Shown: positions 24,757 through 37,767, counted from the first letter of the stretch. The stretch: DNA of 64,000 nt from Microbispora bryophytorum (GCF_006874465.1 NZ_VIRL01000010.1:124001-188000); one strand, 5' to 3'. Numbers and translations are program-made. Notes: generated from the letters alone by a model not told the origin.

Positions 24757-24860
24757 GGGCGGTCACGGTAGCCCACACCCCTGCACAACCGACACCCACC
24801 CGATCGCCGCGGATTATCGCGGCAGGCCAGGAAAGCCATCGGCGGCTTAGCATCGAAGGC

Positions 24861-25058
24861 ATGGACGAACCGCAGCCGGTCACGCTCCCCAACGGCCGCA
24901 ATCTGAAATGCGACACGTGCGAGAACGAGCTGTTCGAGCCGCGCCGGTGGAAACTCCAGACCACGGGCATGACGTTCATGAACCTCGACTGGGCCAACCG
25001 CGACGCCACCTGCTTCGTGTGCAGCAGTTGCCGCCGTATTCACTGGTTCCACTGGTGA
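24861..25058 (+). CDS. Small CxxC zinc-ribbon-like protein
   Basis: 65 residues from ATG 24861. Two CxxC pairs (KCDTCENELF and CFVCSSCRRIHWF) are spaced as in a small zinc ribbon, with conserved Trp and His at the end. I recognise it as an uncharacterised actinobacterial mini-protein type. Function unknown: nucleic-acid or protein binding would suit the fold. It stands alone between the LysE gene and the sulfotransferase gene. Confidence 0.7.
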   Translation: MDEPQPVTLPNGRNLKCDTCENELFEPRRWKLQTTGMTFMNLDWANRDATCFVCSSCRRIHWFHW

Positions 25059-25065
25059 TCGGAGA

Positions 25066-25920
25066 TCAGAGGTAGCCCCAGGCGGCGGCGATCTCTCGCA
25101 GGGCCCCGGGCACCTCCTCGGGGGCGGGGAGCGGACGGCCCGGCTGGACCCGCCCGCTGCGGATCTTGTCGCGCCAGTCGCCGATGCCCTTCACGAAGTC
25201 GCCGTGGTCCTTGTCGCCGTACCGGACCATCCCGGGCTCGTACTCCACGCCCAGCCAGGCGCACAGCCGGCGCAGCTCGCCTTCCGTGTCGTCGACGAGC
25301 CGCTCGTATCGGACGTCGATCCCGTCGTGACGGCGCCTGGCATCCTCCAGGTGGCGCATGTACTGCAGCGTGTGCCGCACGGCCTCGTCCATGGGCCGGG
25401 CTCGCGGGTCGGCCTCGTGCCACGACCGGGCGATCGACGCGGGGTGGCGCAGGAGGAAGACGAATCGGGCATCCGGCCAGCACGTCGTGATGCGGCGGCA
25501 GGCGAAGACGTTGCTGGGCGTCTTGTCCACGATGACCTCCTTTCCGCTCCTGACCAGCTCCCGATGCAGCAGTCGGTCCCACAGGATGTGCTCGATGTCG
25601 CTCGTGCGGTGACCGGCCGCCTCCATGGCCTGCCGTACGGGATCGGTGGTGAGGGTGACGGCGATTCGCCGGACGTGCAGTTCGTGCGGCGCGTGGATCC
25701 TGCTGTGGCTGTTCAGCAGCACACGCAGGAGCGTGGAGCCGGACCTCACCGGGGAGAGCACGAAAACGGGCGCGCGCAGCAGGCGGTCGGCGGCGGGATC
25801 GGCGGGCGGGCGCGGCTCGTCTCGCGGCTCCGCGGCCGGTACGGCCCGTGGCCTGGCTCGTGTGATGACGTAACCGGTCATCCCCTCGACGGCGGCGTTG
25901 ACCCTGCTCTTCCATGCCAT
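25066..25920 (-). CDS. PAPS-dependent sulfotransferase-family protein
   Basis: 284 residues from the ATG at 25920. The 5'-phosphosulfate loop is FVLSPVRSGSTLLRVLLNSH and the 3'-phosphate motif is FLLRHPASIARS; the partly conserved IVDKTPSN also fits the bacterial sulfotransferase family. It would move a sulfo group from PAPS to a hydroxyl or amine acceptor that cannot be predicted. It starts before a repeat-rich gap and ends eight bases from the zinc-ribbon gene on the other strand. Confidence 0.88.
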   Translation of the reverse strand: MAWKSRVNAAVEGMTGYVITRARPRAVPAAEPRDEPRPPADPAADRLLRAPVFVLSPVRSGSTLLRVLLNSHSRIHAPHELHVRRIAVTLTTDPVRQAMEAAGHRTSDIEHILWDRLLHRELVRSGKEVIVDKTPSNVFACRRITTCWPDARFVFLLRHPASIARSWHEADPRARPMDEAVRHTLQYMRHLEDARRRHDGIDVRYERLVDDTEGELRRLCAWLGVEYEPGMVRYGDKDHGDFVKGIGDWRDKIRSGRVQPGRPLPAPEEVPGALREIAAAWGYL

Positions 25921-26007
25921 GGCCGCGACCGTAGGCAGGCGTGGTGGCCTCGCGGTTAACGGAGGCTGGGGATTTCCGAAGTCGACGCGGCCGAACCGGA
26001 TGCGCAG

Positions 26008-26155
26008 GTCACGCACGCCCGTCACGCACGCCCGTCATGCCCGCAGATCACGCACGCCGGTCACGCGCCGGTCGTGCACGCGGGTCATGCGGGCCGGTCC
26101 GGTCATGCGCCGGTCATGCGGGCCGGTCCCGTCATGCGCGGGTCATGCTCACGCG
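26008..26155. repeat. Degenerate GTCATGCGGGCCGG minisatellite
   Basis: About 150 bases between the sulfotransferase start and the lipoprotein stop are built of GGTCATGCGCC, GGTCATGCGGGCCGGTCC and CACGCACGCCCGTC words. Read on the minus strand the array follows the lipoprotein stop directly and is rich in further TGA codons, though the phase is not kept. The array covers almost the entire gap. Confidence 0.75.
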
Positions 26156-26706
26156 GGCGACAGGACCAGGACCGCATAGCCGGGCGCCACGCTCGCCAGC
26201 CGCAGGCGGATGTCGCCGATCCTGCCGGGCCGTCCCGGGGCCAGCGTCAGCCCGCCCTCCGTCCGGCAGCGGCCGTTGACGCAGCTCTGGCTGACGCCGG
26301 TGTTCATGCCCTCGACGCGGAAGGCACCCGCGCCCGCCTTGAAGCGCAGCCGCAGCTCGCCCTGGTCGAGCGAGACGATCGTGATCGCGTCGAGGCCGGT
26401 CTTCCGGTCGAGCCGCAACCGATCCCCCGGGCGCACCGCCACCTCGCAGGCGGCGTTCCGGCACGCCTCCGGATGGTCCGCGGCCGAGACGGCCGACGGG
26501 CCGGGCGAGGGTGAGGCGGGAACCGCGGTGGACACGGGATCGCCCGTGGACACCAGACCGCCCGGGGACGCCGAGCCGTCCGTGGCCACGGGCCGCGGCC
26601 GCATCTGCGGCTCCGGGGTTCCGCACGCCGCGAGCAGCACGATCACCGGTAGGGCGACGAGGCCGACCCAGCCGATCAAGCGGGACGCGTACTGTCCTCG
26701 ACGCAT
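26149..26706 (-). CDS. Secreted lipoprotein of unknown function
   Basis: 185 residues. MRRGQYASRLIGWVGLVALP leads to the lipobox LLAAC, so it should be exported and lipid-anchored. A Pro/Ser/Thr-rich linker follows to about residue 75. The compact C-terminal part has four Cys in two close pairs (EACRNAACEV and SQSCVNGRCR), which suggests two disulfides, plus beta-rich sequence (LDAITIVSLDQGELRLRF). I do not recognise a family. It lies just downstream of the IclR-type gene on the same strand. Confidence 0.75.
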   Translation of the reverse strand: MRRGQYASRLIGWVGLVALPVIVLLAACGTPEPQMRPRPVATDGSASPGGLVSTGDPVSTAVPASPSPGPSAVSAADHPEACRNAACEVAVRPGDRLRLDRKTGLDAITIVSLDQGELRLRFKAGAGAFRVEGMNTGVSQSCVNGRCRTEGGLTLAPGRPGRIGDIRLRLASVAPGYAVLVLSPA

Positions 26707-26832
26707 GACTCTCCCCGAGACCACGACGGCTCCGCCGGTTCCTGACACCGGCGGGCGGAGCGCCCCAGACCCGGCCGCTCGACGCGTTCGAGCCTTCCCC
26801 GAACCCGGCGGCCCCAATCCCCGAAACGGGGA

Positions 26833-27651
26833 TCACATGAGGAGGGCGCCGGTGATCTGGTGGGCGGTCCTGCGCACGGCCGCGCCCATACGCGGCAGCG
26901 CCGCCGCCCCCACCGGCGCGGCGACCGCGACGGCCATGCACACACCGCCGTCCGGGCCGAAGACGGGCGCGGCGGCGCAGCACACCCCCTCGGCGAACTC
27001 CTGCCGCGCGTACCCCACGCCCTCGCCGCGGATGGCCGCGAGCTCGCGTTCCAGCGCGGCCGGTCTGGTCACCGTACGGCCGGTCATCCGCCGCAGGGCC
27101 GGGGCGGCGAGGAACGCGGCGCGCAGGCCCGCGTCGTAGGCGAGCAGCACCTTGCCCGTGGCCGTGCAGTGCAGCGGCGCCCGGTCGACGCCGTCCGACG
27201 GCGACGTGACCCGGTTGTGGCCGTACAGCCGCTCGACGTACGCGACCTCGAACTCGTCCCGCACGGCCAGATTGACCGTCTGCCGGGTGGCCTCGTACAG
27301 CTGGAGCAGATGCGGCAGGACCACCCTGCGGGAGCCCGGCAGACGACGGCCCTGGACCGCCCAGCCGCGCGGAGGCACGAGGTCGGCGAGGCGTCCGCCG
27401 ACCGTGTAGTCGCCGCCAGTACGCGTGACCAGGCCCCGTCGCTGGAGGCTCCCGAGCAGGCGATGCGTGGTGGTCTTGGAGAACCCGGTGGACCGGTGCA
27501 CCTGGGTCAGGTTCATCGGCCTCATGCCGGCGGCGAGACACAGGAGGATTTCCATCCCGCGTTCCAGGCTGCCCAGGGCGGAGGCCGCCTCCGCCCGGCG
27601 GGCGCGATCCAACGGTACGAACAACCTCACCCCGCGACGCTCGTGAATCAC
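26833..27651 (-). CDS. IclR-family transcriptional regulator
   Basis: 272 residues with the standard two-domain layout: winged HTH (SLERGMEILLCLAAGMRPMN, then VHRSTGFSKTTTHRLLGSLQ) and a GAF-like effector domain starting at LPHLLQLYEATRQTVNLAVR. LHCTATGKVLLAYD and GVGYARQEFAEGVCCAAAPV are the usual IclR effector-site segments. IclR proteins control catabolic or efflux genes in response to small organic acids; the target here is unknown. The gene follows the ArsR-type gene with a 63-base gap on the same strand. Confidence 0.9.
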   Translation of the reverse strand: MIHERRGVRLFVPLDRARRAEAASALGSLERGMEILLCLAAGMRPMNLTQVHRSTGFSKTTTHRLLGSLQRRGLVTRTGGDYTVGGRLADLVPPRGWAVQGRRLPGSRRVVLPHLLQLYEATRQTVNLAVRDEFEVAYVERLYGHNRVTSPSDGVDRAPLHCTATGKVLLAYDAGLRAAFLAAPALRRMTGRTVTRPAALERELAAIRGEGVGYARQEFAEGVCCAAAPVFGPDGGVCMAVAVAAPVGAAALPRMGAAVRRTAHQITGALLM

Positions 27652-27714
27652 ATCTTGATCGGCCAGCGGTCACCTTAGCCGCGCCGCGCCGCGCATGAGG
27701 GGAGAACGCGTTTG

Positions 27715-28059
27715 CTACGCCGAGGCCGCGAGCCCGACCTGGCGGCCCACCCCGTCGCACTCCGCCGCGGCCAGCACGGGAGCGAGCAGCCCGGGGAACC
27801 GGGTCTCCAGGTCGTCGCGGCGCAGCACGACGAAGCAGCGGGTGCCCTCCTGACGCGTGCGGGTGATCCCGGCGTCGCGCAGAACCTTGAGGTGATGACT
27901 GAGCGTCGACTTGGCGACCGGGGCCCGCAGCTCTCCCCATCCGTGCTCCCGCCCGTCGGCCAGCAACCGGACCAGACCCACCCGGATCGGGTCACTGAGC
28001 GCCGCCATGACCGCGGTGAGGGAAATCTCGTCCAGTTGGGGGTGGTGCGCCCGCTTCAT
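27715..28059 (-). CDS. ArsR/SmtB-fold transcriptional regulator
   Basis: 114 residues. A winged helix reads TAVMAALSDPIRVGLVRLLA, then KSTLSHHLKVLRDAGITRTR, then the wing QEGTRCFVVLRRDDLETRFP. There is no Cys-based metal site, so it likely senses an organic ligand or belongs to the HTH_20 group that controls drug or SDR genes. It is divergent from an SDR gene, and a perfect palindrome between the two starts is the likely operator for both. Confidence 0.88.
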   Translation of the reverse strand: MKRAHHPQLDEISLTAVMAALSDPIRVGLVRLLADGREHGWGELRAPVAKSTLSHHLKVLRDAGITRTRQEGTRCFVVLRRDDLETRFPGLLAPVLAAAECDGVGRQVGLAASA

Positions 28060-28073
28060 ACACCGATGGTAGC

Positions 28074-28102
28074 TTGTTCGATGTTTGGCGAACATCGAAC
28101 AA
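28074..28102. promoter_or_regulatory. Operator palindrome TTGTTCGATGTT-N5-AACATCGAACAA
   Basis: Perfect 12-bp arms (28074-28085 and 28091-28102) around TGGCG, placed between the divergent ArsR-type and SDR starts. The right arm touches the SDR start codon. ArsR-fold repressors bind such 12-2-12-like dyads, so this is a strong candidate for shared auto- and target-repression. Transcripts to the right would be nearly leaderless. Confidence 0.75.
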
Positions 28103-28878
28103 TGGGAGTCGCGTTGACCGGACAGCCAACCGGCCGCTTCGCCGGCCGGATCGTCGTCGTCACCGGTGCGGGCTCGGGCATCGGGCGCGCCACCGCCCTC
28201 GCCTTCGCGCAGGCCGGCGCCCAGGTCCTCGGGGTCGGCCGCCGCGCCCAGGCCCTTGAGGAGACCGCCCGGCAGCACCCGCGCATCGCCGCACTCGCCG
28301 CCGACGTCCGTGTCGCGGGCTCGCCCGAGACGATCGTGCGTACGGCCGTCGACCGCTGGGGCCGGTTGGACGTGCTGGTCAACAACGCCGGCGCGACCAC
28401 GGTCATGCCGCTGGCCGAGACGACGGCGGCACGCGTCACCGACCTGTTCGACCTCAACGTCACCGCGCCCAGCCTGCTCGCCCGGGCGGCGCTGCCCCAC
28501 CTGCGCGAAACGGGCGGATCGATCGTCAACGTATCGAGCACCTTCGGCCACCGGCCGCTGCCCGGCGCGGCGCACTACGCCGCGTCGAAAGCCGCGATCG
28601 AGCAGCTCACCCGCAGCTGGGCGGTGGAACTCGCCGGAGACGGGATCCGGGTCAACGCCCTGGCCCCCGGGCCGACCGAGAGTGAGGCGCTCACCGCCGC
28701 CGGTCTTCCCGAGGCCGTCGTCGAGCAGACCAAGCAGGACGAGGCCCGCCGCATCCCCCTCGGCAGACGTGGCGAGCCCCGAGAGGTGGCCGAGTGGATC
28801 CTCCACCTCGCCGATCCCGCCGCGACCTGGCTCACCGGCCAGGTCCTCACCCTCGACGGCGGTCTTGAGCTCACCTGA
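28102..28878 (+). CDS. Short-chain dehydrogenase/reductase
   Basis: 258 residues from ATG 28102; TTG 28114, which has GGGAG close upstream, is an equally good start. Classical SDR motifs are complete: VVVTGAGSGIGRATALAFAQ, VLVNNAG, catalytic Ser in SIVNVSSTFG, and Y-x-x-x-K in HYAASKAAIEQLTRSW. The C-terminus ends PAATWLTGQVLTLDGGLEL, typical of 3-oxoacyl-reductase-like SDRs. The substrate is unknown. Expression is probably controlled by the divergent ArsR-type repressor. A strong hairpin follows its stop codon. Confidence 0.92.
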   Translation: MGVALTGQPTGRFAGRIVVVTGAGSGIGRATALAFAQAGAQVLGVGRRAQALEETARQHPRIAALAADVRVAGSPETIVRTAVDRWGRLDVLVNNAGATTVMPLAETTAARVTDLFDLNVTAPSLLARAALPHLRETGGSIVNVSSTFGHRPLPGAAHYAASKAAIEQLTRSWAVELAGDGIRVNALAPGPTESEALTAAGLPEAVVEQTKQDEARRIPLGRRGEPREVAEWILHLADPAATWLTGQVLTLDGGLELT

Positions 28879-28888
28879 TCCGAGGAAC

Positions 28889-28931
28889 CGCCTCCGGCCG
28901 GTGCGCTCGAAGAGTACCCCGGCCGGAGGCG
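28889..28931. terminator. 13-bp-stem hairpin between convergent genes
   Basis: CGCCTCCGGCCGG (28889-28901) and CCGGCCGGAGGCG (28919-28931) form a perfect stem with a 17-base loop. It lies between the SDR stop and the last gene of the geosmin/encapsulin operon, so it can end transcription from both sides. Confidence 0.75.
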
Positions 28932-28935
28932 CACC

Positions 28936-33853
<4,918 letters not shown>

Positions 33854-34140
33854 GGCACATCACCCCATCTGTGATCGGCACGGCGGCCGGTTGTTCGGTG
33901 ACTGGACACGCTCGTCGCCGAGCGGCGGAGGGGGAAGGAAAGATCAGAGTCGTACCGGCCCGGACAGGGCCGCGCCGCGTGCACCGGCGGCATCGCCCGC
34001 GCTGCCTGCGCCACAGGCACGGGCTGCGCCGCATGCCCCAGGCGCCCGTACGGCGAATGCCCGAACGGCCGCGTGCGGAGGCCGCCGGAGCGTTCCGGTG
34101 GCGGGCGTGAGGAGACAGGCGGGCGTACCGATCGCGCGCC

Positions 34141-35253
34141 TCACCGGACGCGGCGGGTGAGCCGCTCCGTGAGCACCGCGAGCGCCCGCGCCGCCTCCGG
34201 GGCGATCGCGCAGTCGCGCAGCGCGTCGAGCGCCTGCACGGCCCGCAGGGCGATGAGGCCCTCGACCTCGCCGAGGGCTCCGGTGTCCACGATGATCTGC
34301 CTGAGCTCGGCCGCCCGCCGTTCGTCCAGGTCGGGGGCACCGTGCCAGGTCCGCAGCCGGTCCCGTTCCGGTCCTCGCGCCCGCGCGAACGCGTACGCCA
34401 TGAGCACGGTCCGCTTTCCCTCACGCAGGTCGTCGAGGACCGGTTTGCCGGTGACGGCGGGGTCGCCGAAGACACCGAGGACGTCGTCGCGCAGCTGGAA
34501 CGCCTCCCCGAGCGGCAGGCCGAACCGGGAGTACGCATCCAGCAGGGCGGGCGGGGCCCCGGCGAGCGCCGCGCCGATCTGCAGCGGGCGCTCCACCGTG
34601 TATCGGGCCGTCTTGTAGCGGATCACCGTCAGTGCCCGTTCGACGTCCGCGTCCGCGCGGGCGTGCGCCAGGATGTCGAGATACTGCCCGGTGACGACCT
34701 CCGTGCGCATCCGGTTGAACAGCTCGCGCGCCGCCCGCCCCCGCGAGTCGGCGGCGACGGCGTCCGCGAGCAGCTCGTCCGCCCACGCCTGCGCGAGCAC
34801 TCCGAGCAGGATGGCGGCGGACTGGCCGAAGGTCTCCGCGCCCGTCCAGCGCGGGGCCCCGGCGAGCCCCCGGTGGATGGTGGGGCGCCCGCGGCGCAGC
34901 TCGCTGCCGTCCATGACGTCGTCGTGGATCAGCAGACCGGCGTGGTAGAGCTCCAGCGCCGCGCCGGTGATGACGGCCCGCTCCTCGTGCGGCTCCTCGC
35001 CGCCCGCGCCCCGCCAGCCCCAGTAGCACAGCAGCGGCCGGATGCGCTTGCCCCCCTCGACGACAAACTCGCGCAGCAGCCGGTAGCCCTCGGCGACGTC
35101 CGGATCCCCGACCGGGGGGCGCCGGGCGTCGAGGAAGCCGGCCAGCAGCTCGTCGACCCGTCCCCGGACGGCGCTCGTGACGGCGGCGATGCCGCCGTCG
35201 TCACCGATGCCGGTGGTCCCCTTGATGGACGTGTCCACGGTGTCCGCGGTCAT
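34141..35253 (-). CDS. Polyprenyl (farnesyl/geranylgeranyl) diphosphate synthase
   Basis: 370 residues from ATG 35253. First Asp-rich motif: LLIHDDVMDGSELRRGRPTI; second: AFQLRDDVLGVFGDPAVTGK; the GGKRIRPLL substrate motif is also present. The residues before the first DDxxD (LELYHAGLL) are those that set chain length; I cannot decide between C15 and C20 from them. Upstream of a geosmin/encapsulin operon it most likely supplies farnesyl diphosphate. A 287-base gap separates it from the shell gene, with no supportable gene inside; the gap may hold the shell operon promoter. Confidence 0.92.
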   Translation of the reverse strand: MTADTVDTSIKGTTGIGDDGGIAAVTSAVRGRVDELLAGFLDARRPPVGDPDVAEGYRLLREFVVEGGKRIRPLLCYWGWRGAGGEEPHEERAVITGAALELYHAGLLIHDDVMDGSELRRGRPTIHRGLAGAPRWTGAETFGQSAAILLGVLAQAWADELLADAVAADSRGRAARELFNRMRTEVVTGQYLDILAHARADADVERALTVIRYKTARYTVERPLQIGAALAGAPPALLDAYSRFGLPLGEAFQLRDDVLGVFGDPAVTGKPVLDDLREGKRTVLMAYAFARARGPERDRLRTWHGAPDLDERRAAELRQIIVDTGALGEVEGLIALRAVQALDALRDCAIAPEAARALAVLTERLTRRVR

Positions 35254-35328
35254 GCTCGGCCTCCTCGCTCGGCGAGCCGGTATCCCTTGCGGAAAGTTAC
35301 TTAATGAACACGCAAAGTAGAACCGGCC

Positions 35329-35345
35329 GTTCCGATAGTCGGAAC
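35329..35345. promoter_or_regulatory. 17-bp palindrome GTTCCGA-TAG-TCGGAAC
   Basis: Perfect 7-bp arms with a three-base centre, in an AT-richer patch (about 35290-35345) between the prenyl synthase start and the exporter stop. It may be an operator for the prenyl synthase promoter or part of the exporter terminator. No regulator can be named. Confidence 0.45.
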
Positions 35346-35365
35346 TTCTCGCCGACAGACGCGGC

Positions 35366-36577
35366 TTAGTTCGGTTCGGTCCGCTGCTCCGCGCCGCGTT
35401 CACGAGGGCCGTGGCGCCGGACAACCCCGGAGGGGAGGCCGATCAGCAGTGCGATCGCGACGAGAAGCGCGCTCACCCACAGTGGGCCGAGGTCCGCGGC
35501 CCCTTTGCCCAGGGCGGCGGTGCCGAGGGTGGCCGCCGCGAGGAGCGGCCCGGCGGCGGCGCCGACGTTGAGCGCCGCCGTCGCGTACGAGCCGGCCATG
35601 GTCGGCGCTCCCGCCGCCTCGTAGAGCACCCGCGTGATCAAGGTGCTGCCCAGGGCGAACGACAGCGCGCCCTGAACGAACACCAGGATGAGCAGAACGA
35701 CCGGCTCTCCGGCCGTGACGGCCAGCGCGGGCCAGCCGATGAGGAGCAGCGGACCGCCGATCGCGAGAACCAGTCCGGGGTGCCGGTCGGACAGCCGTCC
35801 CGCGATGGCGACGCCCACGAACGAGCCCACGCCGAAGAGCACCAGGACGACCGGGATCCACAGCGGATCCAGCCCCGCGGTGCCGGTCACGATGGGGGCG
35901 AGGAAGGTGAAGCTCGCGAAGGTCGCCGCGTTCACCAGTGCGCCGAGCAGCATGACCAGGATCAGGCGCCGGTTCCCGAGCTGTGCGAGTTCCGATCGCA
36001 GGACCCGCCCGTCGGCCTCGCCCGCCTGCGCGGAACGCGCCGGGATCCCGCGCAGGATGCCGACGGCCGCGGGCACGCAGAGGACGGCGACGGCCCAGAA
36101 CGTGACCCGCCATCCGAGCAGCGTGCCGAGGACCGCCCCTCCCGGGACCCCCGCGACGGTCGCCACCGTCGTTCCGGACAGCAGCACGGCGACAGCCCGC
36201 CCCTTCCGGTTCTCGGGGACGAGAGCGGCGGCCGTCGAAACGGCCACGGCGAGGAACCCCGCGTTCGCGAGCGCGGCGACGATCCGGGCCGCGAACAGGA
36301 CGGGGAAGCCGGAGGCGGCGGCGCCCGCGACGTGGGCCGCCACGAAGACGAGGACGAAGCCGAGAAGGCCGGACCGGGGAGACCGGTCGCGGGCGAGCCC
36401 GGCCATGAGCGGGGCGCCGACGATCATTCCGATCGCGAAGGCCGAGGTGAGCGTGCCGGCCGTTCCGACGGTCACGCCGAGGTCTGAGGCGATGTCCGGC
36501 AGGAGGCCGGCGAGCATGAACTCCGAGGTGCCCATGGCGAAGACCGCCAGGGCGAGCGAATACAGCGGAAGAGGCAT
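35366..36577 (-). CDS. cml: Cml/Cmx-type chloramphenicol-efflux MFS transporter
   Basis: 403 residues, twelve membrane segments. The N-terminus AMGTSEFMLAGLLPDIASDL and the motifs VAVLLSGTTVATVAGVPGGA, LLGALVNAATFASFTFLAP and GSTLITRVLYEAAGAPTMAG match the actinobacterial chloramphenicol exporters (Cml of Streptomyces, Cmx of Corynebacterium) very closely. It exports chloramphenicol by proton antiport. A short leader ORF with a hairpin lies 115 bases upstream, which suggests translation- or transcription-attenuation control by the drug. The region between leader and gene contains no other supportable reading frame. Confidence 0.92.
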   Translation of the reverse strand: MPLPLYSLALAVFAMGTSEFMLAGLLPDIASDLGVTVGTAGTLTSAFAIGMIVGAPLMAGLARDRSPRSGLLGFVLVFVAAHVAGAAASGFPVLFAARIVAALANAGFLAVAVSTAAALVPENRKGRAVAVLLSGTTVATVAGVPGGAVLGTLLGWRVTFWAVAVLCVPAAVGILRGIPARSAQAGEADGRVLRSELAQLGNRRLILVMLLGALVNAATFASFTFLAPIVTGTAGLDPLWIPVVLVLFGVGSFVGVAIAGRLSDRHPGLVLAIGGPLLLIGWPALAVTAGEPVVLLILVFVQGALSFALGSTLITRVLYEAAGAPTMAGSYATAALNVGAAAGPLLAAATLGTAALGKGAADLGPLWVSALLVAIALLIGLPSGVVRRHGPRERGAEQRTEPN

Positions 36578-36691
36578 CGAATGGCTCCGAGGCGATGAGA
36601 AGCACGAGAAGGAGACGTCTCGTCACCGCGGTCAGCACCCGGGAGCGCGTTCGTCCGGCCGCGGACGCGGCGGGACGACGGATTCACGAAC

Positions 36692-36757
36692 TCAGTGGTG
36701 CAGGGGGCTGACGGCGTGACCGAAAGCCCCCTTCTTGGATGCCTCAGGGCTCGACAT
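36692..36757 (-). CDS. 21-residue leader peptide upstream of the chloramphenicol exporter
   Basis: ATG 36757 opens a 21-codon frame beginning MSSPEASKKGAFGHAV and ending PLHH. A TATGGT box starts about ten bases before the ATG, so the leader may be translated from a leaderless transcript. Codons in the middle of the leader form one arm of a hairpin. Small upstream ORFs of this kind control ribosome-targeting-drug resistance genes by stalling. I recall a similar Ser-Lys-Lys-Gly-Ala-Phe-Gly peptide before other actinomycete efflux genes, but cannot verify that here. Confidence 0.55.
   Translation of the reverse strand: MSSPEASKKGAFGHAVSPLHH
36703..36731 (-). promoter_or_regulatory. Attenuator-like hairpin inside the leader ORF
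   Basis: GGGGGCT (36703-36709) and AGCCCCC (36725-36731) form a 7-bp GC stem with a 15-base loop within the leader codons. A ribosome stalled on the leader would open or shift this stem. No T-run follows, so a translational rather than terminator mechanism is more likely. Confidence 0.45.
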
Positions 36758-36832
36758 GGCCCACACCATAGCGAACCGGCGCCCGTCGGCGTCCATCGGC
36801 TTCACACACCCCGGCCCGTGCCGTCGGACGCT

Positions 36833-36940
36833 CAGTCGGCTCTGCCGAACTGTGCTGATCAGTCGGCTCTGCCGAACCGCGCTGTCCAGTCGGCTCTGCC
36901 TAATTGTGCCGATCAGTCGGCTCTGCCGAATTGTGCGATC
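36833..36940 (-). repeat. Four 27-bp tandem repeats carrying the permease C-terminus and stop codon
   Basis: CAGTCGGCTCTGCC begins at 36833, 36860, 36887 and 36914, exactly 27 bases apart. Read on the minus strand each unit encodes AQFGRAD-like residues, a stop and two or so codons. The permease ends at the first TGA (36913-36915). The next in-phase position is TGG (36886-36888), then TGA (36859-36861) and TGA (36832-36834). Confidence 0.92.
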
Positions 36941-37767
36941 GCGGTCGCCAGCAGGGCGAGCCCGAGGACCGCGAGGACGGCCACCTCGACGAGGATGGGC
37001 ACGTGCCACCCGCCCCACGTCAGCCCGGGCGCGAGCCGGGCCCGTACGGCGGGCGTCAGGTTCAGGTGCGCGAAGACCAGCCGCCTGATGGGATCCACGG
37101 CGTACGAGAGCGGATCGATCCGGTTGAGCGCGGTCAGCCACGCGGGCAGGTTCGACGCGGGGAACATCGCGCCCGACATGAAGTACAGCGGCATGATCAG
37201 CAGCTGGTTGAGCGCCATGAACGACTGCATCTGCTTGACCCGCACGGACATCGCGACTCCGAAGGCCGTGATGGTGAAGGCCAGCAGCACCTGGATGCCG
37301 AACACGCCGAGCATCAGGCCCGGCGCGTACGGCACGCCCACGGGACCGGCGATGCAGATGACCACGAGGCCCTGGAAGGACGCGACGGTGGCCCCGCCCA
37401 GGCATTTGCCGAGGACGATGGACCCTCGGGACACCGGCGCGACCAGCATCTCGCGCAGGAAGCCGAACTCCCGGTCCCAGACGATCGAGGCGGCCGAGGA
37501 CATCGCGGTGAACAGGACGGCCATGGCGAGGATGCCCGGGTAGAGGAAGGTCCGCAGGCCGAGCCCGCCGGTGCCGCCCGAGGTGAGCTGGGACAGGCCG
37601 GTGCCGAGGACGAACAGGAACAGGAACGGCTGCACGAGAGAGGTGAGGATGCGCAGCGGGCCGTTGAAGAACCGGATGATCTCGCGCTGCCAGACCACCT
37701 TGACGGCACGCAGCTCGCTCGTCGCGCTGCGCCCGGGCACCCGGACCGCCGTGATGGGCAACGTCAT
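36913..37767 (-). CDS. DrrB-type ABC-2 exporter permease
   Basis: 284 residues with six membrane segments. ABC-2 features are WQREIIRFFNGPLRILTSLV, then QPFLFLFVLGTGLS, and SAASIVWDREFGFLREMLVA, the coupling region of daunorubicin-type exporters. PLYFMSGAMFPASNLPAWLT is typical of the C-terminal half. It pairs with the ATPase gene directly upstream, whose stop overlaps this start (ATGA). The last seven codons with the stop are tandemly repeated downstream. The cargo is unknown; DrrAB relatives export anthracyclines and other hydrophobic drugs. Confidence 0.92.
   Translation of the reverse strand: MTLPITAVRVPGRSATSELRAVKVVWQREIIRFFNGPLRILTSLVQPFLFLFVLGTGLSQLTSGGTGGLGLRTFLYPGILAMAVLFTAMSSAASIVWDREFGFLREMLVAPVSRGSIVLGKCLGGATVASFQGLVVICIAGPVGVPYAPGLMLGVFGIQVLLAFTITAFGVAMSVRVKQMQSFMALNQLLIMPLYFMSGAMFPASNLPAWLTALNRIDPLSYAVDPIRRLVFAHLNLTPAVRARLAPGLTWGGWHVPILVEVAVLAVLGLALLATAIAQFGRAD

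Noticed and set aside
33854-34140. Possible small gene between the shell operon and the prenyl synthase
   Set aside because: Several short frames exist, but they are Ala/Arg-rich with no ribosome site and no similarity. The stretch is more likely promoter and leader of the shell operon.
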